Source of the DNA: Megascapheus bottae
Lineage: Eukaryota > Chordata > Mammalia > Rodentia > Geomyidae
Reading direction: 5' to 3'
DNA length: 64,000 nucleotides
Assembly: GCA_024803745.1 (NCBI GenBank)
Contig: JANJXV010000014.1
Location: 1,159,001-1,223,000, forward strand
Under the pieces are notes generated by a model. The model saw only the letters and a list, made by a program, of their open reading frames with translations, was not told the DNA's origin and searched no databases. The position numbers and the translations under genes are program-made. Of this stretch, positions 34,740-45,329 are shown piece after piece; the stretch's first letter is position 1, and each line of letters starts with the position of its first letter.

Positions 34740-35070
34740 AACCACTTGTGGCTTATTCTCCAATATCAAGGAGTACCACAACATTGTGCTTTGGGGCCAT
34801 TTTAAAGTAGTATAATGAGTTACTTGAGCACAAGCACTGTGGTATTGTTGATAGCTGATCTGATATTGAGATGGTATTAAATAAGACAGGAATGGATGGA
34901 GATTTGCTGGGGGTGAACCCTGGTTCTGGGTGGGAGGAAGTGGCCTAACATGAGATTTCATCACACTATTCATGATTTAAAACTTACCAATTACTTATGT
35001 ATGGAAATTTCTACTTAATACTTTGTGAGCACAGATGGTCTAGGCAAATGAAACTATAAAAAGTGAAACT
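34740..35070 (+). mobile_element. Tigger-like DNA transposon fragment (tentative)
   Basis: 'gatggtattaaataagacag', 'cacactattcatgatttaaaac' and 'gaaatttctacttaatacttt' resemble Tigger-type 3' sequence. Diverged. The minus open frame 34728-34973 lies in it. Confidence 0.4.
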
Positions 35071-35405
35071 TTAGATGAAGATTACTATAGTTTCTTTCAG
35101 CTATTTAGTTATGATCTCTAGTCAGTTAAAATGACATACTTAATTAGACATTGTCCTGATGTAACTAGACATCAAATTACATTTAGTTGTGAATGATCTC
35201 CAAGTTTACAAAATTCTAGGGGGAAAAATGGACAGAGCTGCACAAATTTGATATCCAGTACCAAACTTAGAAGTGAATAACAAGTGGACAGGAAGAATCT
35301 GAAACCCAGAAAGTCTGCCTAATGAAAGTGTGCTTTGAGACAAGGCTCTCTTTTCCTGTTGAAAATATCTACCAGTCTCACTGTGAAAACTAAAAAGGCA
35401 TTTGT

Positions 35406-35594
35406 TTTTGCCAGTCCTGGGCCTTGAACTCAGGGCTTGAGCACACTCCTTGGGCTTTCCTTAAGACTAGTACTCTACCACTTGAGCCACGGCACCACTT
35501 CTGGCTTTTTTCTATGTATGTGGTACTAAGGAACCGAACCCAAGCCTTTGTGCATGCTATGCAAGCACTCTACCACTAGGCAAAACTCCTGGCT
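35406..35594 (-). mobile_element. IDL-Geo SINE
   Basis: Reverse dimer. AAAAAGGCATTTGT before and AAAAAGTCATTTTGT after are probable target repeats. Confidence 0.9.
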
Positions 35595-35644
35595 AAAAAG
35601 TCATTTTGTAAAAAGTTTATTCTTTACAGCTATACCTTCAAGAT

Positions 35645-35885
35645 CTTTTTTTTTTTTTTTTTGGTCAGTCTTGGGGCTTGAACCCTGGGCCTGGACACTG
35701 TCCCTGAAATATTCAGCTCAAGGCTACTGCCCTATTCTTTCAGCCAAGTCCCACTTGGGGTTTTCTATTGGTTAATTGAAGTAAGAGTCTCACTGTCTTT
35801 AGTGCCAAGGCTGACTTTGAAACATGATCCTTAGATCTCAGCCTCCTGAGTAGCTAAGCCTGCAGGCAAGCCACTGCACCTGGCT
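35645..35885 (-). mobile_element. B1-Geo SINE
   Basis: Reverse dimer with poly(T) at its left end. Perfect 12-bp target duplication TACCTTCAAGAT at 35633-35644 and 35886-35897. Lies only 50 bp from the previous SINE. Confidence 0.92.
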
Positions 35886-35899
35886 TACCTTCAAGATTT

Positions 35900-36700
35900 T
35901 GAGACAGTTTAGTGTTATTTTCTGAATTGACTGGTATACAAATGAAGCAAAGATGGAAAATAGAGTAGCGAATATAGTCTAGGAAATACTTATAACCTGT
36001 AAGGCAGAGGACTCAGCATAACTCACATTATATTAACTTGAAAGCAAAGGCAGCTTATGTGTGCACTGTGGGACTGATGTCTCAGAAAACACTCCCTCCC
36101 TGATATTATACGTGTTCTTTTAGTTCCCTGTAATAGGAATCATAATTTTCCTTAGTTGTTTTCCTTTGTGGCTCATGAAAAACATAGCACATATGTTGTA
36201 AGTGGTGGTTTACTTTAGTATGAAATGTCAGCAGATATATGTATATATACTGTTCATTTAAAAAATTGATATAAATCTTTTTTTTTATTTCGCTCCATCT
36301 CCATTTAGTAGCCCTCAGCCCTTTCCTCAGTTTCATCTGGAGATTAGGCCCTATGGCTAGCTTTGTGTGAGAGGACCTTTCTCCCTACTTGGCTACAGCT
36401 AATGAGACAGTATATGTCTATGGAAGAATCTGACTCAGATTCCTTATGAAAATCTGAAATTGGGAACAGAGGCATTAGCTATTATATCTGAAACATTGAA
36501 AGCTATAACCAGAAAAGGTTTTCAACCCAAGTACATAAACCATATCATAACCTAAGTAGAGTAGTATCCCTGAGCTGTGGGACTCCCTGAAAGAGAAGGA
36601 AAGGAAAAGACTAGTGTTCTGACTTGCTACAGGTTTCGGCTGCTGTCCCATAAATGGCTTTATAGCTTGGTTTCTTAAATATCTATCTTGTGTTTTTATA
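35900..36700. other. Intergenic, unassigned
   Basis: No gene or nameable repeat seen. Confidence 0.45.
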
Positions 36701-36715
36701 TTGAATTAGAAGGTT

Positions 36716-37008
36716 TTTGTTTTTGTTTTTTGTGGGTCATGGGGCTTGAACTCAGCCTGGGCACGGTCCCTGAGCTCTTCAGCTCAAGGCTACTGCCCTA
36801 CCCCTGGGCCTGGGCCCTGTCCCTGAGCTCCTCAGCTCAAGGCTTCCACACTACCCTTGAGCCAAGCCCCACTTCCTATTTTCTAGAGGTTAATTGAAGA
36901 TAAAAGTCTTGGGTCCTTTTGTGCCTGAGCTGGCTTTGAACCTTGATCCTCAGATCTCAGCCTTCTGAGGAGCTAGGGTTACAGGCGTGAGCCACCATGC
37001 CCAGCAGA
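36716..37008 (-). mobile_element. B1-Geo SINE with duplicated Geo segment
   Basis: Reverse dimer. The CTACCC block occurs twice, 53 bp apart (36798 and 36851), each with 'cctgagctc.tcagctcaaggct' beside it. So the right monomer has an internal tandem duplication. See also 43.88 and 49.49 kb. Confidence 0.88.
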
Positions 37009-37069
37009 GTTTTGTTTTTACTAAATTATGAATGAGTGATTTTTTTTCCATTCTTTGACTATTTTCTTG

Positions 37070-37320
37070 GGGCCACATGCTAGTGGCTCATGCCTGTAAC
37101 CCTAACTATGCAGAAGGCTGAGACGTGATGATGATGATTCAGTCTGGGTAGGAAATTCATGACTCATCTCCAATTAAACACGGCAAAGCTAGAAGTGGAG
37201 CTGTGGCTCAAGTGGTGGAGTACAGGCCATTAGGAAAACAAAATCCAAAACAACTCAGGGTTAGTGCCCAGGCCCTAAGTTCCAGCCCCAGGACTGATAT
37301 ATATGTGGGGGGGGGGGGCA
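37070..37320 (+). mobile_element. B1-Geo SINE
   Basis: 'ctagtggctcatgcctgtaacc', 'gaagtggagctgtggctcaag', 'aagttccagccccaggactg', then ATAT and a run of G at 37308-37318. Confidence 0.85.
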
Positions 37321-37334
37321 TTTTCCTTCTTGGG

Positions 37335-37510
37335 ATTAGAGATATGCTTAAGTGGTACAGATGGTACAGCATATACCTACCATGCCCAAAACCCTGGTTT
37401 TAATCCTCAGAAGCGTATGTACACGAAAGAAGGTATAACTGGGCGTAGCTGTGCATGTCTATAGCCTCTGTGCTTGAGAGGTCAAGATAGAGGCCATCCT
37501 AGAGAGCATA
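37335..37510 (+). mobile_element. ID-B1 fusion SINE (B4-like order)
   Basis: ID-like unit first (about 37340-37420, 'gcttaagtggtacag', 'aaccctggttttaatcctcag'), then a B1-like unit (about 37440-37500, 'actgggcgtagctgtgcatgtc') and poly(A). Opposite order to B1-Geo. The order is that of the rodent B4 family. Confidence 0.6.
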
Positions 37511-38040
37511 GTGACTCTCAAAAAAAAAATCATATAAGTGAATACAATACATTCTATCCCTTTAAGACAGTTCTTTGTGTCTATAGAAAATCTTTGGTCT
37601 AATAAAAAGCTTGTAAAAGCTAATCTTCTGAATCCAGGAACCAAATAGCAGAGTGAAAAGCTCAAAGTTCTTATCTTCCCATGTAAACATTACAAACAAG
37701 ACACAATTGTTAGAGAAAACTTTTTGAGAATGGAAAAAATCATACATTTACAGCAATCAACTGAACACAGTCTCAAGAAAGGCACTTGAAAACAATAGAT
37801 ATTGTGATGATTTTGCTTCTCCTTTCCCTGGCCTCTTCCTTCACTAAGACAGTGAAAGTGGCAGCAGTCTTACAGTGGCACAAATCTGGTACAACAGCCA
37901 CTGGTATCATGCTGCTATGGTCATAAAGTAATAGTAGCCTTCCCTGCGCCCTGTGTGATGTTGTTTACTTTGTTCTAGAAGGAACAAAGCAAACTCTGTT
38001 TTCAAGTTATTGTCTGTTTGAATATGATCTATTTGAGTCT
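37511..38040. other. Intergenic, unassigned
   Basis: No gene or nameable repeat seen. Confidence 0.4.
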
Positions 38041-38044
38041 GAAT

Positions 38045-38265
38045 GGGGATTTATAGTCTAATTGTGTGATTCCACACCCACATTCATTTGTTGTAGCCCT
38101 AACTTCCAGTAAGGCTGCCCTTATAAGGAAGTAATTAGGTAAAGTGAGGTCATAGGGGGAGGGCTCAGGTGGATTGAGCTGTTTGGTGCTCTTCTCTTCC
38201 TCCAGTCTATCTTTCTTCAAGTACATATAGAAAAGAACAAAGTGAAGAGGCAATCAGCTACATAT
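38045..38265 (+). mobile_element. MaLR-type LTR fragment (tentative)
   Basis: 'tgtagccctaacttccagtaagg', CCCTTATAAGGAAGTAATTA and 'gaggtcatagggggagggct' are MaLR-like segments. Confidence 0.45.
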
Positions 38266-38452
38266 GGGAAAAGAGCACTAAGGTAAGAGAGGAGACAATT
38301 AAAGTCATGAAAGAAACAAAAAACAAAGTTTTTGTCAAGAATTCTATATTCAACAAAACTGTCCATTCAAAATGAGGGAAAATGGACACATTCATAAAAA
38401 GGTAAGTTGAGGGTGTTAGTGATCATTGAACTCACCATGTAAGAAATGTTGA

Positions 38453-38661
38453 AGGACTGGGTATGTGGCTTAGTGGTAGAGAGCTTGCTGTAGTATGCAT
38501 GAAGCCATGAGTTTGATTCCTGAGTACCACATAAATAGAAAAAGCCAAAAATGGTGCTATGGCTCAAGTGGTAGACTGCAGTCTTTGAGCAAAAAGAAGA
38601 TCAGGGTCAATGCCCAGAGGTCCTGAGTTCAAGCCCCCAGGACTGGCAGGGGAAAAAAAAG
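38453..38661 (+). mobile_element. IDL-Geo SINE
   Basis: Full dimer 'ggactgggtatgtggcttag' to 'cccaggactggcagggg'. Inserted in the old L1. Confidence 0.9.
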
Positions 38662-38796
38662 GTTGAAAGAAATTTTTGAGTTTGAAATGAAAACATTGGA
38701 TACTAATCAATGTCATATGAACTGTTAGCTCTAGTAAAGTTAAATACCCCAAAATATGAAAGCAAGTACTATTTTTGTGTGTAACTCTGCCTTTTA

Positions 38797-38806
38797 TTTA
38801 TTTTTC

Positions 38807-38858
<52 letters not shown>

Positions 38859-39059
38859 GCTCCTGGTGTTTGAACTCAGGGCCCGAGTGCTATTCCTGAA
38901 CTTTGGTGCTCAGCATTAGCCACAATTCCACCTTGAGATTTATTAGTAGTTAATGGGAGTGAGAGTCTCTCAGACTTTGGACTGACTTTGAACCATAATC
39001 CTCAGATCTCAGCTTCCAGAGTAGTTAGGATTACAGGTATCAGCCACTAACACCCAGCC
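38797..39059 (-). mobile_element. B1-Geo SINE with long (TG)n tail
   Basis: Reverse dimer at 38857-39059, its tail being (TG)n at 38809-38857 (CA on the SINE strand) plus T-rich DNA. Target repeat CTGCCTTTTA at 38787-38796 and 39060-39069. Confidence 0.9.
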
Positions 39060-39402
39060 CTGCCTTTTAACACACATGTACAAAAAGCTACAAATATGTT
39101 GGGTACGTGCTATATAAAGGAGTTATAAGAAGACAGTGGTGGCATCAAGGAAGAGCATAATTTCATATATTTCTGAACTTAAGTTGGTATCAGTTCAAAA
39201 TATATTGCTATAAATTTAAGGGTGTGAAATTTTGTCACCATGACAACCACAAAGAAATAACTAAAAGCATATATGAAAAGAGAATGAAAATGGTTTACTT
39301 CAAAAATCAACTAAAGGAGGCAACAATGAAGGGAATAAAGGACTGAGAAAGTATAAAACGTATAGTAGGCGAGTAGGAAATTGCAAAAGTTCTTTGTAAA
39401 AA

Positions 39403-39578
39403 AGCCCTAGTGGTAGAGTGTTTGCCTAGCATGTACAAAAGACCTGGGTTCCATTCCTTGGTACCACATGTATAGAAAAGCCTGAAGTGACTCAAGTGGT
39501 AGAGCACTGGCCTTGAGGAAACCCCAAGGATAGTGCTCAGGCCCTGAGTTCAGTCCCCAGGATTGGGGAAAAAAAGCC
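39403..39578 (+). mobile_element. IDL-Geo SINE, shortened
   Basis: The first bases of the ID half are missing (starts at CCCTAGTGGTAGAGTGTTTG). The linker is shortened. Inserted in L1. Confidence 0.88.
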
Positions 39579-40225
39579 ATTTTAAATATGAATGGGCTAA
39601 ATTCTCAATCCAAAGTCAGAGATTGGAAGAATGGATAAATTTAATTCACTTATATGTTTTCTACAAAAGTTTTGTTTTAGATCAATAGATAGACATAACT
39701 TGAAAGTGAAATGATGGGAAAAGATACTGCATTTAAATGGTAGCCAAAAGAAAGAAAGGATGACTGTGCTATATTAGACAAATACTCATCTAATGAAAAC
39801 AAGGGCATTATATGTTGTTAAAGGGGTGAATTCATCAAGCATATGTTATAGTCACGAACACACAAAAGCTAACAATAGCCAAATTAATGTGACAAATAAT
39901 TCTACAATAATAGTTCAGGATGACTTTCAAAAATAGAATTTCTAGACATAAAGATAAGCGAGTAAGGAATTTGAGGATTTGAACACTAAACAAGCCTGAC
40001 TGAACAATCTACCCAATAATAGAAAAATGTTCTTCTCAAAAGTACATGGAACATTCAAGGGCATATCATATGTTAAAGGACAAAGCAAGTCTCAATAAAG
40101 GTGAAAATGCTAAATTATACAAAGTACCCTTTCTGACTAATGAGGCTACCAATAATAGTAGAAGAACAACTGAACAATGAAAATATGTGGAAAGTAAGCA
40201 ATAAACTACTGCACAACAAATGGAT

Positions 40226-40228
<3 letters not shown>

Positions 40229-40271
<43 letters not shown>
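40229..40271. repeat. (AC)n microsatellite, left part
   Basis: Pure AC run that stops exactly at the start of the next SINE. Confidence 0.95.
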
Positions 40272-40272
<1 letters not shown>

Positions 40273-40455
40273 GGGCTGGGAGTTTGGCCTAGTGGTGGAG
40301 TGCTTGCCTAGCATGCATGAAGACTCTGGTCCGATTTCTCAGTACCACATACATAGAAAAGCTGGAAGTGGTGCTGTGACTCAAGTGGTAGAGAACTAGC
40401 CTTGAGAAAGGCCAAGGACAGTGCTCAGGTCCTGAGCTAAAAGTCCAGGACTGAC

Positions 40456-40456
<1 letters not shown>
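40272..40456 (+). mobile_element. IDL-Geo SINE between two (AC)n runs
   Basis: AGGGCTGGGAGTTTGGCCTA to CCAGGACTGACA, with no poly(A) tail. Both ends pass directly into AC repeat. Confidence 0.93.

Positions 40457-40507
<51 letters not shown>
40457..40507. repeat. (AC)n microsatellite, right part
   Basis: Pure AC run directly after the SINE. Confidence 0.95.
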
Positions 40508-40509
<2 letters not shown>

Positions 40510-41103
40510 TTAGAAAACATTTAACACTAATGAAATAAAAACATACATAGTAAAACTTACAAGATATGGTGAAAACAGTGCTAAGAGGGAAATTTGTAAC
40601 TGTAAATGCTTACCTGAAGATAAAAAAGAACAATCACTGACCTAACTTTATCTCTTGAAACCCTAGAAAAAGGATGACAAGATAACAGAACACTAGCAGA
40701 TGGAAGGAAATAATAAAGATTAATATAAAATAAATAATGAGAATTGGTAACATGGAAATTGATACTTGAAAAGATTGTAAAAATTGACAAAACTAGTTCA
40801 ACTGGAAAAAGTGGAGAAAGGAGAAATAAAAATTAGAAATGAAAGTGGAAACGTTTCCTGCTGGCTTTACAAAAGTAAAAAAGAATTATAAAGGGATATT
40901 TATTGTTGATGGGAGTAATTGTACAACAGCTGGATAACCTAGAAAGACTGGGAAAATTACGAGAAACACTAGCTAAATGACTCATAGTAAAAAAAAAAAA
41001 ATCTCAGTGGAATCATAGGAAATAAAGAGATTAAGCCAATGTTAAGATATCTCACAACAAGAAAACTTTAGGACTCTATGGCTTCACTGTTGAGAGGGTT
41101 CAA

Positions 41104-41121
41104 GTCCCTGTTCAGGCGCCA
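41104..41121 (-). other. Retroviral primer binding site, tRNA-Lys type
   Basis: Minus strand reads TGGCGCCTGAACAGGGAC, one change (position 7, C to T) from the lysine-tRNA primer site used by betaretroviruses and lentiviruses. It lies two bases past the LTR end. About 28 bp of leader remains before the sequence changes to L1. Confidence 0.85.
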
Positions 41122-41123
41122 GT

Positions 41124-41396
41124 TGCCGGGGCCTACTGGCAGCAAATTGGGGTTCCTGAAAGAGGGGGCAGGGACTGGAAAAAATAGAAGAGAGACAAAC
41201 ACATCAGGTCCGGGAGGTATGCAGCCCAGGCAAAAAGGCTTATATCCCTTCTTGAAACCAAGGAACTTCCAGCTGTTACATTCATATGGTAAATCTCAGG
41301 TCATTTAAACAGAATAAGGCCATAAAACAATAAGACAATAAAGCCATTATCTGATGCAAATCAAGGTACAATTTGATTCCACTCTGGCTCCCAACA
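41124..41396 (-). mobile_element. ERV class II LTR (5' LTR with leader stub)
   Basis: A 273-bp LTR in reverse, starting TGTTGGGAGC and ending CCCGGCA, so it has TG...CA ends with short imperfect inverted repeats. A TATA-like GATATAAGCC lies at about 41237-41246. The primer site follows at 41121. No gag, pol or env sequence follows, so the provirus body is lost. The plus-strand open frame at 41078-41308 is a chance frame across it. Confidence 0.8.
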
Positions 41397-41543
41397 ACTG
41401 TTAAATATTTAAAGAACAACATCAATCCAAAAATTCATCTAGAAATCTGAAGAACAGGTGAACTACCAACATTAACTTTATTCCCTAGCAATGAAAAAAT
41501 ATTACTATGTGTAGAATAATATTCTTCAAGAATGCTGAAGCAA

Positions 41544-41747
41544 GGGCCGGGAGTTTGGCCTAGTGGTTAAAGTGCTTGCCTAGCATGCATGAAGACCCGG
41601 GTTCGATTCCTCGGTACCACATATATAGAAAAAAGCCAGAAGTGGTGCTGAGGCTCAAGTGGTAGAGCTCTAGCCTTGAGAAAGTCCAAGGACAGTGCTC
41701 AGGCCCTGAGCTCAAGCCCAAGACTGGCAAAAAAAAAAAAAAAAAAA
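41544..41747 (+). mobile_element. IDL-Geo SINE, young-looking
   Basis: Near-consensus with intact CpGs (GACCCGGGTTCGATTCCTCG). Target repeat AGAAT[G/A]CTGAAGCAA at 41529-41543 and 41748-41762. Confidence 0.94.
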
Positions 41748-41880
41748 AGAATACTGAAGCAAAAATCTTTAACAAAGAGTAAAATGAACCTATTAGCAAA
41801 TTAAAACACGAATAACCTGACTTAGAAAATAAGGAAAGAACTTCATGAGAAGACATGTCTTCACAAAATATATACAAATG

Positions 41881-42186
41881 GGACTGGGTGCATGGCTAGT
41901 ACCTTTAATCCCAGCTATTCAGGAGGCAGAGATGTGAATGTCATGGTTGGAGTACAATTCAGGAAAAAAGCTAGTGAGATCACATTTCAAAAAAAAGTTA
42001 GGCATGGTGGTATACCTCTGCGATCCCAGCTACAGGGGTTGGGTAGGTAGGAGGTATGGTCAAATGGAAGCAGCAGGTAAAACTGTAAGACTATCCAAAC
42101 AACAACAGTACAAATGGACAAAAATGTGGCTTAAGTGGTAGTGTGCCTGAGTAGCTAGTGTGAGACTTGAGTTCAAACTCCATTGT
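41881..42186 (+). mobile_element. Composite SINE, B1-B1-ID
   Basis: B1-like unit 41884-41993 ('ctttaatcccagctattcagg'), second B1-like unit about 41998-42095 ('ggcatggtggtatacctctg'), then an ID-like unit about 42122-42186 ('gtggcttaagtggtagtgtg', 'gagttcaaactcc'). Confidence 0.65.
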
Positions 42187-42211
42187 GGTCTCTCTTTTCC
42201 CAACCTTTCTA

Positions 42212-42213
<2 letters not shown>

Positions 42214-42255
<42 letters not shown>
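42214..42255. repeat. (AT)21 microsatellite
   Basis: Pure AT run, followed by TATG/CACA-rich simple DNA to about 42345. Confidence 0.95.
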
Positions 42256-42257
<2 letters not shown>

Positions 42258-42349
42258 TATATGTGATACATATGTAATATATGTTATATATGTAATATTG
42301 AGATACTAACACATGCATACACACACACATACACACACACACACAGAGC

Positions 42350-42830
42350 TATTTTTTCTCTCTTTCTCAAAAATATTCCTTAACAAATGTTCTGCATGCA
42401 GACCTCCATTTCAAAGTCTGTTTTCTAGGAAATCTAACCTATGACAAGACTTAGCATAGGAGGCAAGCTGATTCTCAACCTCCCTGAAATCCAAGCTCCT
42501 TTATAAGTAAGGTCAATAGGTGACATAAATTTTAGTTACTTCTGCTTTTGTAGAGTGAGCTCCTCATGCGTAGGAGATCAATTAACATGCTCCATATGAG
42601 AAATTAAAAAGAAATAGATCTTGTGAAACCTGTTGGTCTTGTTATCTATCTACACCAAAGGTCACAATTATTTCGTCATGTTAATCACTGGTGATTTGAG
42701 CAATCAAGAAAGTTTTCTTTGTAACTTTTGACATTTAATCAGGGAATTTGGAAATACTTTCACCTTGTTATGCTTATCTTTGTTAATAGGGCAAACATCA
42801 ATAGAAGCAGAAGATGTACACATATTTTAA
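42350..42830. other. Intergenic, unassigned
   Basis: Nothing recognised. Confidence 0.4.
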
Positions 42831-42842
42831 GAAATCCTTTTT

Positions 42843-43036
42843 TTCCTGTCCTGGGCCTTGAATTCAGGGCCTGGGCACTGTTCTTTTACTTTCTTAAGAC
42901 TAGAACGTTACCACTTGAGCCACCATTCAGCACCATTTCTGGCTTTTTTCTGTGTATGTGGTACTGAAGAATCAAACCTGAGTCTTCATACATGCTAGGC
43001 AAGCACTCTTACCACTAGGCCAAACTCCCGGCCCAT
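42843..43036 (-). mobile_element. IDL-Geo SINE
   Basis: Reverse dimer with a small duplication (CACCATTCAGCACCATT) in the Geo 5' end. Target duplication ATATTTTAAGA at 42832-42842 and 43037-43047. Confidence 0.9.
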
Positions 43037-43389
43037 ATATTTTAAGACTTTTAAAAAACATTTTATGGCATCAATTAATTTCCCAAGGGATTCTCATTTT
43101 GGCATGCCCCTGTATGCAATGAGCCTTGATTAGACTCACTTCCTTCCGTCACTTTTCCTTATTTCTCTCACCTTTTTCTCAACCAATCACAGCAAGCTTC
43201 ATTGTTCTATTTCCACATATAAAGTTTTTTGACCACGTTTAACCTCCTTCACTCTCTTTAGTTACCCTTCTTGCAACAATACATGGTATGGAAAGCATTC
43301 ATGTTTTCCTATGCTTAGATTTTTTTTTTTAAATCTACAACAGAATAGAATACAGGGTATTAGACAAGGAGTATTTTAATCCTATTTCT

Positions 43390-43535
43390 GTTACTAACTT
43401 CTTTCTGAGCCTCCCAGTCTTCAATTATAAATGGCAGATAATAATGTTCATCTTTTAGAGTGGTTGTATTAGTTAAATGGGAAGGTATTTTGGGGCCCAA
43501 GCACACTGCTAATATTCAGTAAATGGTAGTTATTT
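43390..43535 (+). mobile_element. MIR SINE
   Basis: 'ctgagcctcccagtcttcaat', 'ggcagataataatgttcatc', 'taatattcagtaaatggtag' follow MIR order. Confidence 0.65.
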
Positions 43536-43881
43536 TTATCAACAACTATAATGATAACGAATGCATTGACAGACATTTTAAGAGCCAGTAGCTTTTCCAC
43601 AAACACTTCAAGTTATTACCACATTTTTAGTCCCTTAGCAGCAAGTGCTGTTTAGCAAACATAAAGATACTCACTATAAAGATGCATATACTAAAATGTG
43701 TGAAAGTGGATTTTTATCCACTAAATGATTTCTGGGTTCTTTTTCAACTGACGAAGCCTCAGGAGTCTATGGAGTAGAATGACTCTCCCAAAATTAGAAT
43801 CAATTGTTTCTTTTGATGCTTGAAACACTTTCAAACTCTAACACTGTACAAAATATAAATCAGTGTAAAGGTAACAATTTA

Positions 43882-44393
43882 GGCCTGGTGCAGTGGCTCA
43901 CACATATAATGCTAGTTACTCAGGAGGCTGAGATCTGAGAATCCCATTCAAAGCCTGTCCAGGCACTAAAGACCCTGAAACTCTTTTTTTTTTTTTTTTT
44001 GCCAGTCCTGGGGTTGAGCTCAGGGCCTGAGCACTGTCCTTGGACTTTCTCAAGGATAGAGCTCTACCACTTGAGCCTCAGCACCACTTCTGGCTTTTTT
44101 CTATGTATGTGGTACTGAGGAATCGAACCCGGGTCTTCATGCATGCTAGGCAAGCACTTTAACCACTAGGCCAAACTCCTGGCCCGACCCTGAAACTCTT
44201 ATATCCAATTAACCATTAGAAAATGAGAAGTGGTGCTGTGGCACAAGGGGTAGGGCAGTAGCCTTGAGTTGAAGAGCTCTGTGACAACACCACCCAGGTC
44301 CTGGGGTAGGGTGGTAGCCTTGAAAAGAAGAGCTGAGGGACAGTGCCCAGGCCCAGAGTCCAAGCCCTATGACAGACCCCCCCCCACAAAGTA
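43882..44393 (+). mobile_element. B1-Geo SINE with duplicated Geo segment, split by another SINE
   Basis: B1 half 43882-43985, resumes at 44201. The Geo half has GGGTAGGG twice (44248 and 44304), 56 bp apart. Ends 'gagtccaagccctatgaca'. An IDL-Geo at 43986-44185 interrupts it. Confidence 0.88.
43986..44185 (-). mobile_element. IDL-Geo SINE nested in a B1-Geo
   Basis: Reverse dimer with intact GAATCGAACCCGGGTC. Perfect 15-bp target duplication GACCCTGAAACTCTT at 43971-43985 and 44186-44200. Confidence 0.95.
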
Positions 44394-44399
44394 ACAATT

Positions 44400-45085
44400 T
44401 ATTATGATAATGGAAGTTACTACCCATCAATTTGTTCTACTCTTACAATTACCTATTCAAATTGTTTATTATGGCTCATTATTTTTCTCTCAATGCTGAT
44501 TACTGTCTTTATATTAGACCTAAACAACAACAAAAAATAATTTTGCTTTCTATCTATTATCTGTCGATATTAGCCTTGGGGATTGATCTCTCTAATATAA
44601 TTGTCTCAGATACTACATACTTTAGGGCAGGTCGTTGAACACACATCCTTTGTTTCATCTTTTGTGTTTAGGAATAAATTTCATGTGTGAATTTACCTTG
44701 AGCTGAACTTGGCATCTTTTACTGAATAGATTCAGGGTAACAAACACATATTTCCCCCCTTCTATACATTTATCTCTCTATATATCTTTGTAATTGTTAC
44801 CTAGGTAAAGGAACCTAACTTCTTCTCTCAAAAGGAACAGGTAACATTTTGTTTCCTTCCTACTGTGTGTCAACCACCTAATGCATATATTAAGACATTG
44901 TCAACCAAGAGTACACTCTTGTTCTATTACACATCAAACTTCAATTAAGGATATACCTGACTAGGAAAATAAGAGGGATTAATTAGAGTTGAAGGTGGAA
45001 AGTGGAGATGGAAAAGGAAGATGTCTTCCTGAAGAACTGAAAGACCAGCAAAGAAAGCGAATTGGTATGTACTAGTAGAATACAA
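44400..45085. other. Intergenic, unassigned
   Basis: No gene or nameable repeat seen. Confidence 0.4.
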
Positions 45086-45103
45086 AGAAACTTCCCAAGT
45101 TTA

Positions 45104-45314
45104 TGTCTGTATTTTTTATTTTTGCCAGTCCTGGGGCTTGAACTCAGGACCTGAGCATTGTCCTTAGGCCTTTCCTCAGAGCATAGAGCTCTACCACTTG
45201 AGCCACACCACCACTTCCAGCTTTTCAATGCGTGTGGTAGCAAGGAGTCTAACCCGGGTCTCTGTGCATGCTAGGCAAGCACTCAAACCACTAGGCCAAA
45301 CTCCCAGCCCCCAT
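45104..45314 (-). mobile_element. IDL-Geo SINE
   Basis: Reverse dimer. Perfect 14-bp target duplication ACTTCCCAAGTTTA at 45090-45103 and 45315-45328. Confidence 0.93.
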
Positions 45315-45329
45315 ACTTCCCAAGTTTAG

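Larger units (their letters stand above)
38290..41075 (+). mobile_element. Old L1, 5' region and first half of ORF2, with SINE insertions
   Basis: Pieces in consensus order: 38320-38450 ('agaattctatattcaacaaaac'), 38662-38796, 39070-39402 ('cagttcaaaatatattgctata'), 39579-40228 (ORF2 endonuclease: 'agagattggaagaatggataa', 'acattcttctcaaaagtacatgg'), 40508-41075 ('gtgctaagagggaaatttg'). Frames are destroyed. Four SINEs interrupt it. Ends near the LTR at 41.1 kb. Confidence 0.8.

Noticed and set aside
41078..41308. 76-codon plus-strand frame starting MASLLRGFKS
   Set aside because: It runs antisense through a retroviral primer site and LTR, so it is a chance frame.
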